Shown: in pieces, positions 7,932-17,206 of the stretch
Position numbering within the stretch: position 1 is the first letter of the stretch
How the letters are laid out: each line of letters opens with the position of its first letter
Assembly: GCF_014337215.1 (NCBI RefSeq)
Contig: NZ_CP060635.1
Coordinates: forward strand, 3,295,501-3,359,500
From: Wansuia hejianensis
GTDB lineage: Bacteria > Bacillota > Clostridia > Lachnospirales > Lachnospiraceae
Reading direction: 5' to 3'
DNA: 64,000 bases
The notes under the pieces: model-generated
Database searches by the model: none
Told to the model about the DNA's origin: nothing
The model's input: the letters and a program-made list of their open reading frames with translations, nothing else
Translations under genes and position numbers: made by a program

Positions 7932-8780
7932 ATGAAAAAAGCCTACTTTAAGTATATTTTCGCATTGTTGCTATTCGGCTCAAACGGAATTGTGGCAAGT
8001 AACATTCATTTATCAAGCTATGAAATCGTATTTTTGAGAACGCTTATCGGCAGTTTGCTTATGATTGGAATTTTTGCTGCTGCCCGACAAAAGATAACTT
8101 TTACGAAAGAAAAAAAAGATATTTTGTTTATTGTTCTTTCGGGTGTAGCTATGGGAATAAGCTGGATGTTCCTTTATGAAGCATATAACCAAATAGGTGT
8201 AAGTCTTGCTTCGCTATCTTATTATTGCGGTCCGGTCATTGTAATGGCTCTATCGCCTTTACTATTCAAAGAAAAGCTAACCCTTTATAAAATCATCGGT
8301 TTTATAGAGGTGCTTGTCGGTATTTTCTTAATAAATGGAACTGTAGCGGGCGAAAAGATAAATATCTTTGGCGTATTCTGTGGCTTAATGTCTGCGGTTA
8401 TGTATTCCTTTATGGTAATTCTCAATAAAAAATCAAAAAAGGTACGGGGACTCAAAAACTCTACCATTCAACTTTTGGTGAGTTTTCTGACTGTTGCAGT
8501 TTTTGTGGGTTTCAAAACGGGATACAAAATCTCCGTATCGGAAACGGATTTAATATGGGTAATAGTATTGGGACTTATCAATACAAGTTTAGGCTGTTAT
8601 TTTTATTTTTCCTCTATCGGTAAATTGCCTGTTCAAACAGTTGCAATATGTGGGTACATAGAGCCGCTTTCAGCGGTAATTCTTGCAGCGCTTATACTCG
8701 GAGAAACAATGTTTCCATTACAGATAGTCGGTGCGATACTGATTATTGGTGGTGCGCTTTTGGGAGAATGTTATAAATAA
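7932..8780 (+). CDS. EamA/DMT family transporter
   Basis: 282 residues with ten hydrophobic segments and two EamA repeats (first half ending in INGTVAGEKINIFGV, second half with CGYIEPLSAVILAALILGE, a signature of the family). Members export amino acids or metabolites. Transcribed 11 bp after the YbaK-like gene, probably co-regulated by the divergent LysR. A short AT-rich hairpin follows the stop. Confidence 0.88.
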   Translation: MKKAYFKYIFALLLFGSNGIVASNIHLSSYEIVFLRTLIGSLLMIGIFAAARQKITFTKEKKDILFIVLSGVAMGISWMFLYEAYNQIGVSLASLSYYCGPVIVMALSPLLFKEKLTLYKIIGFIEVLVGIFLINGTVAGEKINIFGVFCGLMSAVMYSFMVILNKKSKKVRGLKNSTIQLLVSFLTVAVFVGFKTGYKISVSETDLIWVIVLGLINTSLGCYFYFSSIGKLPVQTVAICGYIEPLSAVILAALILGETMFPLQIVGAILIIGGALLGECYK

Positions 8781-8784
8781 AAAA

Positions 8785-8823
8785 TTTCCCTTATTTCTGC
8801 TCATAAGGGCAAAAACAAGGGAA
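8785..8823 (+). terminator. Weak hairpin after the EamA gene
   Basis: TTTCCCTT near 8785 pairs with AAGGGAAA near 8815, with a long A-rich loop. There is no clear T-run, so termination strength is doubtful. Confidence 0.35.
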
Positions 8824-8936
8824 AATACATTAAAATAAACTTAATTAAAGCGAAAAGTCTTGTAAATGTTGTGTTTATAGAGAGATTTAGTTTTTAAAAA
8901 TAATTTAATTTTGATCTTGTATATGTTAAACGCTGG

Positions 8937-10673
8937 TCATGGCAGTGAATCCCGTAGACATAATGTTCCCCAGCCTAACTGTGGGTTGGGCCAGACTTCA
9001 TAGCCTGGCAGATGGCGGGCGCCTTTGATCAGATAGGATTTGACTTTTTCGCCATAGAGAAAGGGATCGTTTCCCCGAATGATTCCCCATTCCATCATAA
9101 GGGCGGCCGCTCCGGTCACGAATGGGGTGGCAAATGAGGTTCCTGTGAAGGCGCCATAGCCGCCGCCGCTTTTGGTGGATTGAATATTAACTCCCGGCGC
9201 AACCAGATCTGGTTTTATTTCCTGGAAGCTGCGGGTGAAGCCGCGGCCGGAGAAATCCGCATAGGACTGGAGAGCGGAATTATAGGCTCCTACTGAAATT
9301 GGGCGGCGGGAAGTGGAAGGGATGGTCAGAGTGGTTTCAGGGTTTGACCTGTAAAAACGCGTGTCTGTCCCCATGGTGCCGCCCCCGGGCAGCCACATGT
9401 GAAAATTACCGTCCACAATCCGGCGGGGAATGAGACGTATTATCCAGTTGCCGCTGTCTATATAGGATTGATCGCCGGCCGGGATGAAATCAATGTAAAT
9501 TTCCTGAGAAGTGGAGAAGGGGCTGGGCATTCCGTAAAAAGTAAGAAGCTCTGTGTTCTGTAGACGCAGGCGCAGAGGCCCCAGTATCGGCTGTATCGGA
9601 CCCACGGCGGTGCCGTTCGGATGTATAATCTGGACATCAATGGTATCTACATAGTTCTTCCATATCTGCACATTTGTAGTGGGCTCATACTGGCCTATGC
9701 TCACTTCCACATCATAGGGGATACCCTCTGCAAGCTGTCCTGAAGTATGATTGCCGCTGATGCCTTCATTGCCGGTGCCAATGCAGACTACATTCTGCCC
9801 CAGACTGGAGGCAGTGTTGATATAAGTTGATATCAGGGAATCTCCGCCGTGTGAACCGTAGCTGTTGCCAAAACTGATATTGATTGCGGTGGGAATCTGG
9901 AGCTCCAGAGACAGACGGATTACGTAGTCAAGAGCCTGCATGAGCTGAGTAGTGCGAGGAAAACTGCCTGGCTCCGGGGTTCCAAGCTTGACAACAACCA
10001 GGGGACTTTCTGAAGCAATGCCCCTGAGGGCGCCGCCGCTGGAAAGGCCGTTCCCTGCTGCTATGCCCATTACGGCGGTACCGTGGCCGCTCAAATCTCT
10101 GCTGGGAACCAGGCGGTACCGTTCGGCAGAATCCGAAGCGGCCAGGGCTTCATTGATCTGGACGGCGTCATAGAGGGTGCCGGTATGGTAGCCCTGAGGC
10201 GGAGCTCCAGGTATGGTCTGATCCCATAAATACAGAAGGCGGGTAGTACCGTCTGGATTGCGGAAATCGGGATGAGTGTAATCAATTCCAGAGTCAATGC
10301 AGGCGACCAGAACCCCTGCGCCGAATAATCCGGAAATCCCGGACTGCAAAGGATTGATACAGGAGGAAGCCCTTCCGTTGGATGCGGCAAAATACAGGCG
10401 TTTGGGTTTTTCCATATATGTGATCTGAGGCAGGAGGCTGACAGGCTCCACCAGCTCGGCGGGCAAGCGCAGGATGGCGTAATTACCGAAAAGAAGAGTG
10501 TATTCCACGGAAGCCTCTGTCAGGAAAGAAATGTCTCCCTGGTACTGTATCAGGACTTCATAAGTCCTGTCCGATTCGTCATATCCCACATCCAGCTGCA
10601 GGGACTTGCGCCGCTCCTCCGGCGTGGCGTCCAGTGCCAGGTTTAACAGGTTTTCGATTTTTTGGCTGGGCAT
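8937..10673 (-). CDS. S8 family subtilisin-like peptidase, Csp-like
   Basis: 578 residues. The triad is intact: Asp127 in ACIDSGID, His197 in DLSGHGTAV, Ser513 in GTSFATP, and an oxyanion Asn302 in GTGNEG. About 140 residues between the oxyanion Asn and the Ser (roughly 320-455) form an insert, as in the jelly-roll-containing Csp proteases of Clostridia. There is no signal peptide, so it is probably cytoplasmic or spore-associated. The N-terminal 95 residues look like a prodomain. It is monocistronic. Csp proteins act in spore germination; that role is only a possibility here, as Lachnospiraceae have many such paralogs. Confidence 0.88.
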   Translation of the reverse strand: MPSQKIENLLNLALDATPEERRKSLQLDVGYDESDRTYEVLIQYQGDISFLTEASVEYTLLFGNYAILRLPAELVEPVSLLPQITYMEKPKRLYFAASNGRASSCINPLQSGISGLFGAGVLVACIDSGIDYTHPDFRNPDGTTRLLYLWDQTIPGAPPQGYHTGTLYDAVQINEALAASDSAERYRLVPSRDLSGHGTAVMGIAAGNGLSSGGALRGIASESPLVVVKLGTPEPGSFPRTTQLMQALDYVIRLSLELQIPTAINISFGNSYGSHGGDSLISTYINTASSLGQNVVCIGTGNEGISGNHTSGQLAEGIPYDVEVSIGQYEPTTNVQIWKNYVDTIDVQIIHPNGTAVGPIQPILGPLRLRLQNTELLTFYGMPSPFSTSQEIYIDFIPAGDQSYIDSGNWIIRLIPRRIVDGNFHMWLPGGGTMGTDTRFYRSNPETTLTIPSTSRRPISVGAYNSALQSYADFSGRGFTRSFQEIKPDLVAPGVNIQSTKSGGGYGAFTGTSFATPFVTGAAALMMEWGIIRGNDPFLYGEKVKSYLIKGARHLPGYEVWPNPQLGWGTLCLRDSLP

Positions 10674-10758
10674 ACTATGCCTCTTTGTTGTTTTACTTTA
10701 AATCTATTCCGGGATCGCCAGAGGTATTTCAGTTGATCTTATTTCTGTATGAAGGAAT

Positions 10759-12600
10759 TTAGGCCCGTGAATAATCCCTGAGGGCGGAAAGAAATTTTTC
10801 TCCATATTTTGCGTATTTCATCTCGCCCACGCCGGATACCTGGAGCATGGCCTCTTTGGATGCTGGTTTCAGGATACACATCTGAACCAGGGTTTTGTCG
10901 GAAAATATGATGTAAGGGGGGACTTTTTCCGCTTTGGCGATCTCCAGCCTGAGGAGGCGGAGGTTTTCGAACAGATCCCGGTCCATATCACCCTGAACGG
11001 AAGACTTTGTCCCCTTCTTAGCTTTTGATGTCTCCTTTTCAGAGGTGTCTTGAAGGGGCTTCTGAGCTATTTTCATGAAAATCTGTCCTCCGCTGAGAAT
11101 ACTGCGGGCCGCTTCTGTCAGCGTTACAACCGGATAATCCCCATCGGATACGCATAGATAGTCGTGCAGAACCAGGTGGTTGGCAACCTGGCGGAGTTGA
11201 TACAGGGGAGTGGAAGCGCAGCTTCCGTAGTAGGGGTTCCTGTTCAGACCTGCACGGAGGATCTTTGAGCTTCCGCTGCCGTGCAGTGCGTCTGTGACAG
11301 TGACAAGGCCATAGGGCCTGGGGCTTTCTCTGATAAAGCTGATGAGGTTCCGGGCTGTCTGTGTGATATCCAGTTCTTCAAATTTTGTCAGGCAGTTGGA
11401 ACAATTCCCGCAGTAGCTGTCCCCGTATTCTCCAAAATACCGCAGTATGTAGTCTCTCAGGCAGTCGCTGGTAAAGCAGTAGAAGGTCATCTTCCTGAGC
11501 CGTTCTCTTTCCCGCTCCCTGATCTGGGCAGCGGTCTCCGGGTCGGAATCCTCCGCAGGCTCCATCTTATCTATGAAAAACTGGTTGGTGACCACATCCT
11601 GCCCGGAATAAAGAAGGATACAGTCTGAGGGAAGCCCATCCCTGCCGGCTCTTCCCGCCTCCTGATAATAACTCTCTATATTCTTCGGCATATTATAGTG
11701 GAGGACATATCGAACGTTGGATTTGTCGATACCCATACCGAAAGCGTTGGTGGCTACCATGATCTGTTTCCGGTCATAGAGGAAATCCTCCTGGTTATGA
11801 CGGCGTTCTTCATCGCTTAAGCCGGCGTGATAACGTGTGGCCGAGTAGCCATTTTTGATCAATTCTGAACAGACTTCCTCCACCGTCTTGCGGGTCAGGC
11901 AGTAAATGATCCCGCATTCCCCTTCGTGCTCCCTGACCATCTTCATGGCAGCGTTCCATTTGTTCTGGGGCTTCTGGACGAGGAAGCGCAGATTCTTCCG
12001 GTTAAATCCGGTGGTTATCTGCAGAGGGTCTCTCAGGCCGAGAAGTACCAAGATGTCGTCGCGCACCTCCTTAGTCGCGGTTGCGGTGAAGGCGGCGATG
12101 ACAGGCCGGTCATCCAGGAGCTCTGTAAAATCAGAAATTTTCAGGTAGCTGGGCCTGAAGTCCTGGCCCCACTGGGAGATACAGTGGGCTTCATCAACGC
12201 TGATCAGGGAGATATGTATTTGTTTAATGGCGCGCAGAAAAGATTCCGTGTGCAGGCGTTCAGGCGCTACATATACGATCTTGTACTGGCCGTTGGCCAT
12301 ATTGGAGATGGCGGCACGGTATTGGCCGGCGGTGAGGGAGCTGTTCAGGAAGGCAGCATGGACGCCGGCCTGATTGAGTGTGGTCACCTGATCCTTCATG
12401 AGAGAAATGAGGGGCGAGATGACCAGGGTAATGCCGGGCAGCAGCAGGGCGGGAATCTGATAGCACAGAGATTTACCGGCGCCTGTGGGCATGATACCGC
12501 AGACATCCCGTCCCTGAAGTATGCCGTCGACAAGCGCTTCCTGGCCGGCACGAAAGGAGTCGTAGCCAAAGTATTTTTTTAATGCTTCTTCTTTAGTCAT
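10759..12600 (-). CDS. recQ: ATP-dependent DNA helicase RecQ
   Basis: 613 residues: helicase core with Walker A (PTGAGKS), DEAH box (VDEAHCISQWG) and motif VI (QEAGRAGRDG), the RecQ zinc-binding region (C-x-x-C pairs around YCGNCSNC), winged helix, and a C-terminal HRDC domain (LFENLRLLRLEIAK ... VSGVGEMKYAKYG). RecQ unwinds recombination and replication intermediates 3' to 5'. The XRE gene lies 100 bp upstream in the same direction, so co-transcription is possible. Confidence 0.97.
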   Translation of the reverse strand: MTKEEALKKYFGYDSFRAGQEALVDGILQGRDVCGIMPTGAGKSLCYQIPALLLPGITLVISPLISLMKDQVTTLNQAGVHAAFLNSSLTAGQYRAAISNMANGQYKIVYVAPERLHTESFLRAIKQIHISLISVDEAHCISQWGQDFRPSYLKISDFTELLDDRPVIAAFTATATKEVRDDILVLLGLRDPLQITTGFNRKNLRFLVQKPQNKWNAAMKMVREHEGECGIIYCLTRKTVEEVCSELIKNGYSATRYHAGLSDEERRHNQEDFLYDRKQIMVATNAFGMGIDKSNVRYVLHYNMPKNIESYYQEAGRAGRDGLPSDCILLYSGQDVVTNQFFIDKMEPAEDSDPETAAQIRERERERLRKMTFYCFTSDCLRDYILRYFGEYGDSYCGNCSNCLTKFEELDITQTARNLISFIRESPRPYGLVTVTDALHGSGSSKILRAGLNRNPYYGSCASTPLYQLRQVANHLVLHDYLCVSDGDYPVVTLTEAARSILSGGQIFMKIAQKPLQDTSEKETSKAKKGTKSSVQGDMDRDLFENLRLLRLEIAKAEKVPPYIIFSDKTLVQMCILKPASKEAMLQVSGVGEMKYAKYGEKFLSALRDYSRA

Positions 12601-12700
12601 AGATGGGTAGGGTTCCTCCTGTTATCCATCCGCGCCTGGTATCGTACCGTTGCGGATGCTTTTGTAATTGCTGTGCGTCATGTCTTCCAGCCGGCAGGTG

Positions 12701-12985
12701 TCAGAGGGGCGAAGCTTTTTCCAATGAGATCTGGAGACGCATGCCGAGTGCGGCGGCGATTCTCACCATCATTTCCAGGGAAGGGTTATAGTTACCGCTT
12801 TCAAATCTGGCGATGTTCGGCCTGGATATGCCCGATCGCCTGGCCAGTTCCTCCTGCGTCATATGCAGCTCCCGCCGGCAGCGGATGTACTGGCTGATGA
12901 CACCGGCTCTGGTCCTCTGCTGCGTGTGCTCTATGAGAATCTCTTCGTGATCCGATGTATATATAAAATCCATATCTCTTTTCAT
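12701..12985 (-). CDS. XRE-family helix-turn-helix regulator (HigA-like)
   Basis: 94 residues with a C-terminal HTH_3 domain (LHMTQEELARRSGISRPNIA, then SGNYNPSLEMMVRIAAALG). The N-terminal about 35 residues are acidic and unlike lambda repressors, more like antitoxins of HigBA type. The ATG at 12985 has GGAGG with a 7-nt spacer; a longer frame to 13060 would read through the promoter. No HigB-type toxin gene lies next to it. A perfect palindrome inside its own promoter points to autoregulation. Confidence 0.85.
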   Translation of the reverse strand: MKRDMDFIYTSDHEEILIEHTQQRTRAGVISQYIRCRRELHMTQEELARRSGISRPNIARFESGNYNPSLEMMVRIAAALGMRLQISLEKASPL

Positions 12986-13014
12986 GGGTGGACCTCCGGA
13001 ATTTACTGTATCTA

Positions 13015-13041
13015 TTGTATCATATATGATACGAATGTCAA
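13015..13041 (-). promoter_or_regulatory. Promoter of the XRE gene with a 16-bp palindromic operator
   Basis: On the minus strand TTGACA (13041-13036), a 16-bp spacer and TACAAT. The perfect palindrome GTATCATATATGATAC (13017-13032) fills the spacer and touches the -10, ideal for repression by the HTH protein encoded just downstream. Confidence 0.7.
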
Positions 13042-13131
13042 GGCTTTTTAAATTCCTCAAAATCTATTCCCTTTTCGAGCAAATATGCTATAATAGGTTA
13101 CAACATTTCAGCGGAGGGAAAGGGAGTAGTC

Positions 13132-14490
13132 ATGCAGATTATAATTGTTGGCTGCGGAAAAGTCGGGAGAGCTTTGACGGCCCAGCTATCAAGAGAAGAT
13201 AATAATGTAACAGTGGTGGATATTAACGCGGACATGGTCAGGAACGTATCCACCATTTATGATGTTATGGGAATTGTAGGAAATGGCACCAGCTATCATG
13301 TGCTGGCGGATGCTGATATTGAGCATACTGATATTTTAATTGCTGTTACGCACAGTGATGAGGTGAATCTCCTTTGCTGCGTCGTGGCAAAAAAAGCGGC
13401 GAACTGTCATACAATCGCCCGCATCAGGAATCCTGTTTATTCTGCGGAGAGAGAGTTTATCAGGAGAGAGCTGGGGCTATCCATGACGATCAACCCGGAA
13501 TACGCGGCCGCGCAGGAGATCGCGCGGCTGCTGAGATTTCCATCCGCGATTGATATTGACAGTTTTTCAAAGGGCAGGATCGAAATGTTGCGTTTTAAAG
13601 TCCCGGAGAGCTCTTCACTGATCGGCCACGCGCTGAAGAATCTGCCTCAGCAGCTTCAGCTGGATGTGCTGGTCTGCGCGGCAGAGCGGAAGGAAGAGGT
13701 CGTCATTCCGGATGGGGATTTTTCCATACAGGCGGGAGACATTTTGTCTATCATCGCGATACCGGGCAATGCCAGCGTATTTTTCCACAGAATCGGCATT
13801 CATACCAATCAGGTGAAGAATGCCCTGATCATCGGCGGGGGCGAGATTACGTATTACCTGACGGTGATTTTGCTGAGCATGGGGATTCAGGTGAAAATTA
13901 TAGAGAAGAACCGAATGCGCTGCGAGGAGCTGAGTGAGTTACTGCCAAAAGCTACGATTATTTATGGAGATGGGAGTGACCAGGATCTGCTGAATGAGGA
14001 GCATCTGGAGCAGATGGATGCCCTGGTGGCCAGCACGGATATTGACGAGGAGAACATTATCTTATCGCTGTATGCCAAAGGAAAAGTGAAGTCTAAGGTT
14101 GTGACGAAGCTGAATCATCTGGATTTTAACGATGTGATTCACAGCCTGAATCTGGACAGCTTGATATATCCTAAAAATATAACCGCAGAATATATCTTAC
14201 AGTACGTCCGGGCCATGAGAAATAGTGTCGGAAGCAATGTGGAGACGCTGTATAAGCTCATGGACGGACGAGTAGAGGCACTGGAATTCATCATCAACCC
14301 CTTGTCAAAGATGACCGGGATTAAGTTCCAGGATATGAGGCTAAAGAAAAATCTGCTGATAGCCGGAATCGGGCGTAAGGGTAAATTTATCATACCCGGC
14401 GGCCAGGATGAATTCCAGCCGGGTGATTCCGTCATAGTCGTAACAACCAACAGCGGGTTTCAGGATATCCATGATATTCTGGAGAAATAG
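13132..14490 (+). CDS. trkA: Trk-type potassium uptake regulatory protein TrkA
   Basis: 452 residues with two RCK units, each an NAD-binding Rossmann domain (IIVGCGKVGRALTAQLS at the N-terminus; LIIGGGEITYYLTVILLSMG at about residue 225) followed by a TrkA-C domain. It is the peripheral gating subunit of the TrkH potassium channel, responding to nucleotides. The trkH gene follows after 12 bp. Confidence 0.96.
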   Translation: MQIIIVGCGKVGRALTAQLSREDNNVTVVDINADMVRNVSTIYDVMGIVGNGTSYHVLADADIEHTDILIAVTHSDEVNLLCCVVAKKAANCHTIARIRNPVYSAEREFIRRELGLSMTINPEYAAAQEIARLLRFPSAIDIDSFSKGRIEMLRFKVPESSSLIGHALKNLPQQLQLDVLVCAAERKEEVVIPDGDFSIQAGDILSIIAIPGNASVFFHRIGIHTNQVKNALIIGGGEITYYLTVILLSMGIQVKIIEKNRMRCEELSELLPKATIIYGDGSDQDLLNEEHLEQMDALVASTDIDEENIILSLYAKGKVKSKVVTKLNHLDFNDVIHSLNLDSLIYPKNITAEYILQYVRAMRNSVGSNVETLYKLMDGRVEALEFIINPLSKMTGIKFQDMRLKKNLLIAGIGRKGKFIIPGGQDEFQPGDSVIVVTTNSGFQDIHDILEK

Positions 14491-14502
14491 GGGGATATCG
14501 GA

Positions 14503-15945
14503 ATGAATTATGCAATGATTCGCTATATTCTGGCCTGGGTGCTGAAGGTAGAAGGCGCGATTCTCAGCCTTCCCTGTATAATCGCCCTGATGTACCAGGA
14601 AAAAGAGGGAATCAGCTATCTGATCTGGATGGTGGTCTGTCTGGCAATCGGATTCCTTGGCTCAGTAAAAAAGCCGAAAAATACAGAGATCTATCAGAAA
14701 GATGGATTTGCGGCAGTAGCCATGTCCTGGGGTGTTATGAGTCTGTTTGGGGCGATCCCCTTTGTGATGACGAAGGAGATTCCGTCGCTGATTGACGCGC
14801 TGTTCGAGATAGTCTCCGGCTTTACGACAACGGGAGCTTCGATTCTGACAGATGTGGAGGCGCTCTCCCATACCAGCCTGTTCTGGAGAAGCTTTTCTCA
14901 CTGGATCGGCGGGATGGGAGTCCTTGTGTTTATTCTGATGCTGATTCCGGTGAAAAACGGATCGCAGATGAACCTGATGCGGGCAGAAAGCCCGGGGCCG
15001 TCCGTCTCAAAATTTGTGCCGAGGGTCCGCAACACGGCAATCCTGCTGTATAAGATCTATATTGTGATGACAATTGTACAGATTGTCCTGCTCCTGTTGA
15101 CGGGGATGCAATGGTTTGACGCCATGTGTATTTCCTTCGGGAGCGCAGGGACCGGAGGCTTCGGGGTGCTGAATGCCAGCTGTGCGGCTTATACGCCGGT
15201 TCAGCAATGGATTATCACGGTCTTTATGATCTTGTTCGGAGTCAACTTCACTTTTTATTATCTGATTCTCTGCAAGAAGGCTGGAGCGGCCTTCGGGATG
15301 GAAGAAGTGAGGGCATATTTCGTCGTGATCGCGGTGGCGATCGGAATCATTACCTGGAATATTGGAAGCATGTATTCATCCTTTTCGGAGGCGTTCCGCA
15401 ATGCCTCTTTCCAGGTGGGAAGTATTATTACAACAACGGGATTTTCAACCACTGACTTTAACCTGTGGCCGGAGCTGTCGAAATATGTACTCGTACTTCT
15501 GATGTTTATCGGAGCGTGCGCGGGCAGCACAGGGGGCGGTATTAAGGTATCCAGGATGCTGCTGCTGGTTAAGACCATACGAAAGGAGCTGCAGTCCATC
15601 GCTCATCCGAGAAGTATTAAGAAGATCAAAATGGACGGCCATCCTGTGGAACATGAGGTAATGCGTTCCATTAATGTGTTTTTTATCACATATATGGTGA
15701 TTTTTGCGGTTTCGGTACTGATTATCAGTTTTAATGAATTTTCACTGGAGACGAATTTTACTGCGGTGGCAGCCACGCTGAATAATATTGGTCCCGGTAT
15801 GGATCTGGTGGGGCCGATGAGCAACTACGCGGCTTACGGGGTCGTGTCAAAGGCAGTGCTGATTTTTGACATGATTGCGGGAAGGCTGGAGCTTTTCCCT
15901 GTTCTGATACTGTTCTGCCCGTCTACCTGGAAAAAGAGAGGCTAA
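14503..15945 (+). CDS. trkH: Trk-type potassium transporter membrane subunit TrkH
   Basis: 480 residues, highly hydrophobic, with the four pore-loop regions of the Trk/Ktr family: SGFTTTGAS, SAGTGGFG, TTTGFSTTDF and NNIGPG. These filters line the potassium pathway. It follows trkA by 12 bp and precedes hisC by 15 bp, so the three genes form one transcript. Confidence 0.96.
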   Translation: MNYAMIRYILAWVLKVEGAILSLPCIIALMYQEKEGISYLIWMVVCLAIGFLGSVKKPKNTEIYQKDGFAAVAMSWGVMSLFGAIPFVMTKEIPSLIDALFEIVSGFTTTGASILTDVEALSHTSLFWRSFSHWIGGMGVLVFILMLIPVKNGSQMNLMRAESPGPSVSKFVPRVRNTAILLYKIYIVMTIVQIVLLLLTGMQWFDAMCISFGSAGTGGFGVLNASCAAYTPVQQWIITVFMILFGVNFTFYYLILCKKAGAAFGMEEVRAYFVVIAVAIGIITWNIGSMYSSFSEAFRNASFQVGSIITTTGFSTTDFNLWPELSKYVLVLLMFIGACAGSTGGGIKVSRMLLLVKTIRKELQSIAHPRSIKKIKMDGHPVEHEVMRSINVFFITYMVIFAVSVLIISFNEFSLETNFTAVAATLNNIGPGMDLVGPMSNYAAYGVVSKAVLIFDMIAGRLELFPVLILFCPSTWKKRG

Positions 15946-15960
15946 AAGGAGGAAATGACG

Positions 15961-17025
15961 ATGAATGACTGGAGAGAAAACGTGCGGAGGGTAGTACCTT
16001 ATGTGCCAGGAGAGCAGCCTGACCAGGCTGGAATGATAAAGCTGAATACAAATGAGAATCCTTACCCACCGGCTCCCGGCGTGCTGAAGGCGCTGAAGCA
16101 GTTTGATCCGGACCGCCTGCGCCTGTATCCAGATCCGTCCGCGGCAGTCTTGGTGGAGGCTCTTGCGGAATATTACCGGGTAAAGCCTTCACAAGTTTTC
16201 GTGGGAGTGGGTTCTGATGATGTGCTGGCGATGGCCTTTCTGACATTTTTCAACTCGGACCGTCCGATTCTGTTTCCAGACATAACCTATTCTTTTTACG
16301 ATGTGTGGGCTGAAGAATTCCGAATTCCCTACCGGCAGGTGCCGTTGGATGAACATTTCCAGATTGTGCCTGAGGATTACTTCTGCGAAAACGGCGGAGT
16401 AATATTCCCCAACCCCAACGCACCCACCGGAAAGGAGCTGTCCCTGGCTGCTATCGAACGCGTGATCCGTAACAATCCGGACGTGGTTGTCATTGTGGAT
16501 GAGGCTTATGTGGACTTTGGAGCCGAAACATCTCTTCCCCTGCTGGAAAAGTATGAAAACCTCCTGGTAGTGCAGACCTTCTCAAAATCCCGCGCCATGG
16601 CCGGAATGAGAATCGGATTCTGTATCGGCAACGAAGAGCTGATTTCATACCTGAACGACGTCAAATATTCCTTCAACTCCTACACAATGGATCAACTGAC
16701 GCTGGCATTGGGAACAGAAGCGGTAAAAGACGACGATTATTTCAAAAAAATGACCGGCAGGATCATCGAGACAAGAGAATGGGCGAAAAAAGTGCTGGCA
16801 CAGCTAGGCTTTGTCTTTGAGGATTCAAAGGCGAATTTTATCTTTGCATCTCATAGAACAGTGCCGGCGAAAAAAATATACCAGGCGCTGAGAGAACAGC
16901 ACATATATGTCAGATACTTTGAAAAACCGAGAATAGATAACTATCTGAGAATCACTGTGGGAACTAGAGAACAGATGGAGAAAATGTTTGAGTTCCTGAG
17001 AAACTGGTTGAAGGGGGAACAATAA
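15961..17025 (+). CDS. hisC: Histidinol-phosphate aminotransferase-like PLP enzyme
   Basis: 354 residues, fold-type I aminotransferase. Visible features are LNTNENPYPPAPG at the N-terminus, YPDPS, the PNAPTG loop, VIVDEAYVDF (PLP-binding Asp) and TFSKSRAMAGMRIGF (Schiff-base Lys). HisC transfers an amino group in histidine synthesis. ATG at 15961 is preferred because AGGAGG is too close to the ATG at 15955. No other his genes are nearby, so related activity on aromatic amino acids is possible. It ends next to a long copy of repeat 1. Confidence 0.88.
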   Translation: MNDWRENVRRVVPYVPGEQPDQAGMIKLNTNENPYPPAPGVLKALKQFDPDRLRLYPDPSAAVLVEALAEYYRVKPSQVFVGVGSDDVLAMAFLTFFNSDRPILFPDITYSFYDVWAEEFRIPYRQVPLDEHFQIVPEDYFCENGGVIFPNPNAPTGKELSLAAIERVIRNNPDVVVIVDEAYVDFGAETSLPLLEKYENLLVVQTFSKSRAMAGMRIGFCIGNEELISYLNDVKYSFNSYTMDQLTLALGTEAVKDDDYFKKMTGRIIETREWAKKVLAQLGFVFEDSKANFIFASHRTVPAKKIYQALREQHIYVRYFEKPRIDNYLRITVGTREQMEKMFEFLRNWLKGEQ

Positions 17026-17026
17026 A

Positions 17027-17206
17027 TCTTCCAATTGATCGGTGATGGGGGAGGGTTTTGGATACCTGGACGAAAGGGTGGGGGGAGCGGGGCGGCGCCA
17101 TGGAAGGCTTCGGCCCGAAGCCCCGTCTGCCCGTCAGGCAGCAACCCCTGGAGCTCTCCCGTTGCTTTTCGTCCGGGTATCCACCCCCACCTCGCCACCC
17201 AACCAT
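17027..17206. repeat. Interspersed intergenic repeat 1, second long copy
   Basis: On the plus strand it starts AAATCTTCCAATTGATCGG, then GGATACCTGGACGAAAGGG, GGCGCCATGGAAGGC, a variable centre with the small hairpin CTGCCCGTCAGGCAG, then TTTTCGTCCGGGTATCC and CCTCGCCACCC. It matches the reverse complement of 5379-5547 along its whole length except the centre. It again fills the gap between two convergent genes. Confidence 0.8.
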
